Origin: Actinomycetes bacterium | Lineage (GTDB): Bacteria > Actinomycetota > Acidimicrobiia > Acidimicrobiales > Palsa-688 | Reading direction: 5' to 3' | NCBI GenBank assembly: GCA_021819345.1 | Contig: JAKARG010000027.1 | Location: 1 to 13,984, forward strand | DNA: 13,984 bases | Shown: positions 10,853 to 13,984 of the stretch, piece by piece | How the letters are laid out: each line of letters starts with the position of its first letter | How positions within the stretch are numbered: position 1 is the stretch's first letter | Program-made: the position numbers and the translations under genes | The notes under the pieces: model-generated | What the model was told of the DNA's origin: nothing | Databases searched by the model: none | What the model saw: only the letters and a program-made list of their open reading frames with translations

Positions 10853-12120
10853 GCCTCATCGAGCGGGGTTTCCGGGAGAAGATCGTGCTGGTGGGCGTCA
10901 CCGTCCCCCCGGCGAGCGAGGAGCAGACCGAGCGCCATCTCGACGAGCTGGCCCTGCTCGTCGACACCGCCGGCGCCGACGAGGTGGGCCGGGTGCTCCA
11001 GCGGCGCAGCTCCCCCGACCCGGCCACCTACATCGGCCGGGGCAAGGCGGAGGAGCTGCGCCGGCTCTCCGAGGCGCTCGATGCCGACACGGTGGTCTTC
11101 GACGACGAGCTGTCCCCTGCCCAGTCGCGCAACCTGGAGAAGATCCTCGGACGCACGGCCATCGACCGTACGGCGGTGATCCTCGACATCTTCGCCCAGA
11201 ACGCCCGCAGCGAAGAAGGCAAGGCCCAGGTCGAGCTCGCTCAGCTCCGCTACCGGCTGCCCCGCCTCCGGGGCCGGGGCACCGCTTTGTCCCAGCAGGC
11301 CGGCCGCATTGGCACCCGGGGGCCGGGCGAGACCAAGCTGGAAGAGGACCGCAGGCGGCTGCTGAGGCGGGTGACCCGTCTCGAGGCCGAGCTGCGCCAG
11401 CTGACCGAGACCCGGCGCCTGCAGCGCAAGGGCCGGCGGCGGGGCAGGCTGTTCTCGGTGTCGCTCGTCGGCTACACCAACTCGGGGAAGTCGAGCCTCC
11501 TCAACCGCCTGACCGACGCCGGTGTGCTGGTCGAGGACCGCCTCTTCGCCACCCTCGACCCCCGTACCCGGCGCCTGCAGCTCCCGGGAGGGGAGTCGGT
11601 GCTGCTCTCCGACACCGTCGGCTTCGTCCGCAAGCTCCCCCACCAGCTGGTGGAGTCGTTTCGCTCCACCTTGGAGGTGGTCCAGGAGTCCGATCTGCTC
11701 GTCCACCTGGTCGACTCGTCAAGCCCTGAACCTGAAGTGGAGATCGAGGCTGTTAGGACGGTGCTGGCCGAGATCGGTGCCGGCGACGTGCCGGAGCTGT
11801 TGGTGTTCAACAAGTCCGACCTCACCGCCGAGGCAAGCCGGCTCGCCGGGCGCCACCCCTGCAGCCTCGTGCTGTCGGCACTCACCGGAGATGGGGTGGA
11901 CGGCTTGCTCCGGGCCGTCGGGGACCGCCTGCGGGCCTCGCTCGAGGTGGTCGAGCTCGCCGTTCCCTACGAGCACGGCGAGGTCCTCGCTGCGCTCCAC
12001 CGTGAAGGTGAGGTGCTGGTCGAGACCCACGGGGACGAGGTGGCCTGCCTGCGGGTCCGCCTCGACCGGGCCGGCGCCGCCCGTTTCGCGGCGTTCCGTG
12101 TGGGGGTGGCAGGCCGGTGA
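10849..12120 (+). CDS. hflX: Ribosome-associated GTPase HflX
   Basis: A 423-residue GTPase of the Obg-HflX group that binds 50S subunits and, in other bacteria, splits stalled or heat-damaged ribosomes. The N-terminal HflX domain includes DPATYIGRGKAEEL (57-70), DDELSPAQSRNLE (85-97) and the glycine-rich GRGTALSQQAGRIGTRGPGETKLE (142-165). The GTPase motifs are G1 GYTNSGKSS (208-216), G2 Thr235 in LFATLDP, G3 DTVGF (255-259), G4 NKSD (321-324) and G5 SAL (343-345). A predicted helical stretch at about 164-195 joins the two. Length is normal. The start overlaps dapF (ATGA) with no strong Shine-Dalgarno, which fits reinitiation after dapF. The stop overlaps the aminotransferase start as GTGA. 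Confidence 0.96.
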   Translation: MSLIERGFREKIVLVGVTVPPASEEQTERHLDELALLVDTAGADEVGRVLQRRSSPDPATYIGRGKAEELRRLSEALDADTVVFDDELSPAQSRNLEKILGRTAIDRTAVILDIFAQNARSEEGKAQVELAQLRYRLPRLRGRGTALSQQAGRIGTRGPGETKLEEDRRRLLRRVTRLEAELRQLTETRRLQRKGRRRGRLFSVSLVGYTNSGKSSLLNRLTDAGVLVEDRLFATLDPRTRRLQLPGGESVLLSDTVGFVRKLPHQLVESFRSTLEVVQESDLLVHLVDSSSPEPEVEIEAVRTVLAEIGAGDVPELLVFNKSDLTAEASRLAGRHPCSLVLSALTGDGVDGLLRAVGDRLRASLEVVELAVPYEHGEVLAALHREGEVLVETHGDEVACLRVRLDRAGAARFAAFRVGVAGR

Positions 12121-13340
12121 GCGCCGAGCGCCCTGGCCCCCCTACTGCTGGCGCGCCCGTTGTCCCTGGCGAGACGCCCCGGGCCGGCGGCTGGGTGCCG
12201 CCGGCCTACCCCTACGAGCGCCTGGCCGGGGTGCGCAGGGAGGCGGCCCGCTTGCCGGGCGGGGCGGTGGATCTTTCGATCGGGACTCCGGTCGACCCTC
12301 CGCCCACCTCGGTGCTCGCTGCGCTGGCCGACGCCGATGCCGCTGGGGCGGCGCGCGGCTACCCCCCCTCGGTCGGCACCCCGGCTCTCCGGGAGGCGAT
12401 CTCGGCCTGGTTGGACGCCACCTTCGGGGTGGAGATGGCGCCGGATCGGATCGGGGCGTGCGTGGGGACCAAGGAGCTGGTGGCGACCACGCCCCAGTGG
12501 CTGGCGCTGCGGGACCCCTCCAGGGACACGGTGTTGTACCCGGAGGTGTCCTACCCGACCTACGCGATGGGCGCCGAGCTGGCTGGCCTCCGGGCGGTCC
12601 CGGTCCCCCTGGAGCCCGACGGGCGCCTCCGGCTGTCGGAGATCGCCCCCGGAGACGCCGAGCGGGCGCTCATGCTCTGGTCCAACTCGCCGGGCAACCC
12701 CGCCGGCGGCCTCGACGACCTCGACGCGGCTGCAGCCTGGGGCCGGGCGCACCGGGTGCCGGTCTTCAGCGACGAGTGCTACGTCGAGCTCACCTGGGAC
12801 CGACCCCCTCGCAGCATCCTGTCGGCCGGGACCGAGGGGGTGGTCGCGGTCCACTCGCTCTCGAAGCGCTCCAACCTCGCCGGCTTGCGGGTCGGCTGGT
12901 ACGCCGGCGACCCCGAGCTGGTCGGCTACCTCCAGGAGGTCCGCAAGCACGTCGGGATGATGGTGCCGGGACCGGCCCAGGCCGCGGCGGTCGCTGCGCT
13001 GGAGGACACCGCCCATGTGAAGCTCCAGCGGGAGCGCTACCGGTGGCGCCTGGAGCGCCTCGCCGGCGCTCTCTCGGCCGTCGGCGCCGAGGTGGCGCTA
13101 CCGCATGGTGGCTTCTACCTCTGGGTGCCGGCGCCCGGGGGTGACGCATGGGGCTGGACCACCTGGCTGGCGTCTCGGGCCGGGGTGGTCGTCTCGCCCG
13201 GAGAGCTGTACGGGCCGGCCGGAGCCGACCGGGTGCGTCTGGCGATGGTCGCGCCAGACGAGGCGATCGAGCTCGTCGCCGACCGGCTGGAGGGGATCGC
13301 CGCCGCCTTCGGCCAGAGCGCCGAGGGAGGGTCCGCTTGA
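12117..13340 (+). CDS. dapC: Succinyldiaminopimelate aminotransferase, DapC-like, PLP-dependent
   Basis: A 407-residue fold-type I aminotransferase. The PLP lysine is Lys250 in SLSKRSNLAGLRVGW; other landmarks are NSPGNPAGG (190-198) and the cofactor-binding Asp219 with Tyr222 (SDECY), and the substrate-carboxylate Arg in VRLAM (374). The N-terminal DLSIGTPVDPPP is characteristic of actinobacterial DapC, which makes N-succinyl-LL-diaminopimelate from the 6-oxo precursor. Placement two genes from dapF in the same overlapping operon supports this over a broad aspartate or alanine aminotransferase. The first 25 residues are Pro/Gly-rich and not conserved. The GTG at 12117 overlaps the hflX stop (GTGA), and the stop overlaps the next gene (TTGA). 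Exact substrate is inferred. Confidence 0.85.
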   Translation: MSAERPGPPTAGAPVVPGETPRAGGWVPPAYPYERLAGVRREAARLPGGAVDLSIGTPVDPPPTSVLAALADADAAGAARGYPPSVGTPALREAISAWLDATFGVEMAPDRIGACVGTKELVATTPQWLALRDPSRDTVLYPEVSYPTYAMGAELAGLRAVPVPLEPDGRLRLSEIAPGDAERALMLWSNSPGNPAGGLDDLDAAAAWGRAHRVPVFSDECYVELTWDRPPRSILSAGTEGVVAVHSLSKRSNLAGLRVGWYAGDPELVGYLQEVRKHVGMMVPGPAQAAAVAALEDTAHVKLQRERYRWRLERLAGALSAVGAEVALPHGGFYLWVPAPGGDAWGWTTWLASRAGVVVSPGELYGPAGADRVRLAMVAPDEAIELVADRLEGIAAAFGQSAEGGSA

Positions 13341-13819
13341 GCCCGCCGTCGGGGCCGACGCCGGCGGTGACGGTGGCTGCGCGCGCCGGTGTCGCCTTCG
13401 AGGTCCACCGATACGACCACGATCCCGATGAGCCGTCCTACGGGCAGGAAGCCGCCGAGATGCTCGGAGTCGACGAGGAACGGGTGTTCAAGACCCTCGT
13501 CGCCTTCGTCGACGGGCACCTGGCGGTAGCGGTGGTGCCGGTGTCCGGACAGCTCGACCTGAAGCGCCTCGCTGCGGCGCTCGGTGGACACAAGGCGTCG
13601 ATGGTGCACCCGAGCGAGGCCGAGCGGGCTACCGGCTACGTCGTCGGCGGGATCAGCCCGCTCGGCCAGAAGCGCAAGCTCCCCACGGTCGTCGACTCGA
13701 GCGCCGAGAGGTGGCCCACGATCTTCGTGAGCGGAGGCCGAAGGGGCCTCGAGCTCGAGATCGCCCCTGCCGACCTCGCCCGGCTGGTCGGAGCCAAGCT
13801 CGCGCCGCTGAGCCGCTGA
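13337..13819 (+). CDS. ybaK: Cys-tRNA(Pro)/Cys-tRNA(Cys) deacylase YbaK
   Basis: A 160-residue trans-editing protein that hydrolyses Cys-tRNA(Pro) mischarged by prolyl-tRNA synthetase; E. coli YbaK is 159 residues. Typical features are HRYDHDP (25-30), the conserved Lys52 in VFKTLVA, and GGISPLGQKRKLPTVVD (104-120), which separates YbaK from the related ProX and INS editing proteins. The TTG at 13337 is chosen because GAGGGAGGG ends about 5 bases upstream and it overlaps the aminotransferase stop (TTGA); a GTG at 13367 would lose only 10 unconserved residues. It is the last gene of the run. Its stop codon lies within an 8-base tandem repeat, and a hairpin follows. Confidence 0.92.
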   Translation: MSPPSGPTPAVTVAARAGVAFEVHRYDHDPDEPSYGQEAAEMLGVDEERVFKTLVAFVDGHLAVAVVPVSGQLDLKRLAAALGGHKASMVHPSEAERATGYVVGGISPLGQKRKLPTVVDSSAERWPTIFVSGGRRGLELEIAPADLARLVGAKLAPLSR

Positions 13820-13835
13820 GCCGCTGAGCCGCTCG
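13804..13835 (+). repeat. 8-bp tandem repeat across the ybaK stop codon
   Basis: GCCGCTGA occurs three times in a row (13804-13827) followed by a partial copy GCCGCTCG. The ybaK stop TGA is the end of the second copy. Because the reading frame enters from the left, gain or loss of a unit would leave the protein unchanged as long as two copies remain. Confidence 0.8.
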
Positions 13836-13841
13836 CCCCGC

Positions 13842-13866
13842 CCGCCTACCCGAGCCGGGTGGGCGG
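13842..13866 (+). terminator. Hairpin after ybaK, probable operon terminator
   Basis: CCGCCTACCCG (13842-13852) pairs with CGGGTGGGCGG (13856-13866) over 11 pairs with one T-G wobble and a 3-base loop. It begins 22 bases after the ybaK stop. There is no T-run, as is usual for GC-rich actinobacterial terminators. Its position at the end of six co-directional genes supports a terminator role. Confidence 0.55.
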
Positions 13867-13984
13867 CCGAGCCGCTGGGCCCGGTGTCGCAGCGCCGCCA
13901 CCTCGGCCCGCCGATCGAGGGGACAGAGCAAGCCCGGCTCAGGGCTCCGAGGTGCCCCCTGGCCGGTCCGCCGTCGCCCGGAGC
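13867..13984. other. Window tail, no supported gene
   Basis: These 118 bases show no ribosome binding site with a following frame that I can identify. A minus-strand frame stays open through here into ybaK but its product is Arg/Ala/Gly-rich and overlaps a confident gene. The tail may be the intergenic space before a gene outside the window. Confidence 0.4.

Noticed and set aside
8887..11706. 939-codon minus-strand open frame
   Set aside because: It is opposite miaA, dapF and hflX, all with intact motifs; the translation is low-complexity Pro/Arg/Ala. A shadow of codon bias.
13653..13931. Minus-strand frame at the right end as the start of a new gene
   Set aside because: Overlaps the confident ybaK 3' end, lacks a ribosome binding site and has Arg/Ala/Gly-rich shadow composition.

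Overview
The window is very GC-rich, uses GTG and TTG starts beside ATG, and shows actinobacterial gene neighbourhoods and protein variants: an actinobacterial-type DapC, an actinobacterial MiaB insertion, a GAAC-N4-GTT SOS box, and a RecA intein at the same point as in Mycobacterium leprae. A high-GC actinobacterium, possibly of the Acidimicrobiia, is the best guess. That placement is inference; no rRNA or tRNA is present. The secreted sedolisin (an acid-active peptidase family) would fit an acidic habitat.

Left part (1-4326, minus strand): a serine carboxypeptidase-like S10 peptidase with no visible signal peptide, and upstream of it a secreted S53 (sedolisin) pro-peptidase carrying a Pro-rich linker and a 21-residue collagen-like Gly-Pro-Gly insert. 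The 280-base gap between them holds several hairpins, one with a perfect 12-bp stem.

Centre (4327-7442): a 256-base divergent region with a predicted sedolisin promoter on the minus strand and a predicted recA promoter on the plus strand whose spacer contains a LexA-type SOS box. recA encodes a 712-residue precursor interrupted by a 361-residue intein in the L2 DNA-binding loop; splicing would give a normal 351-residue RecA. The intein has all core splicing residues, but the catalytic Asp of its second LAGLIDADG motif is replaced by Ser. recX, usually next to recA, is absent. Instead a convergent gene encodes a small lipoprotein with a poly-threonine linker.

Right part (7443-13819, plus strand): one probable operon, miaB - miaA - dapF - hflX - dapC-like aminotransferase - ybaK. 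The last five genes are joined by four consecutive 4-base stop/start overlaps (ATGA, ATGA, GTGA, TTGA). Three products act on tRNA (MiaB and MiaA modify A37, YbaK deacylates mischarged tRNA-Pro), HflX is a ribosome-splitting GTPase, and two make diaminopimelate for lysine and peptidoglycan. A strong hairpin 22 bases after ybaK probably ends the operon. No gap between recognised genes exceeds 300 bases.

Most of the window is conserved core genome. Its least ordinary element is the recA intein with a probably crippled homing endonuclease and an extra Cys-Cys pair beside its splicing centre. No CRISPR array, insertion sequence or phage element was seen.
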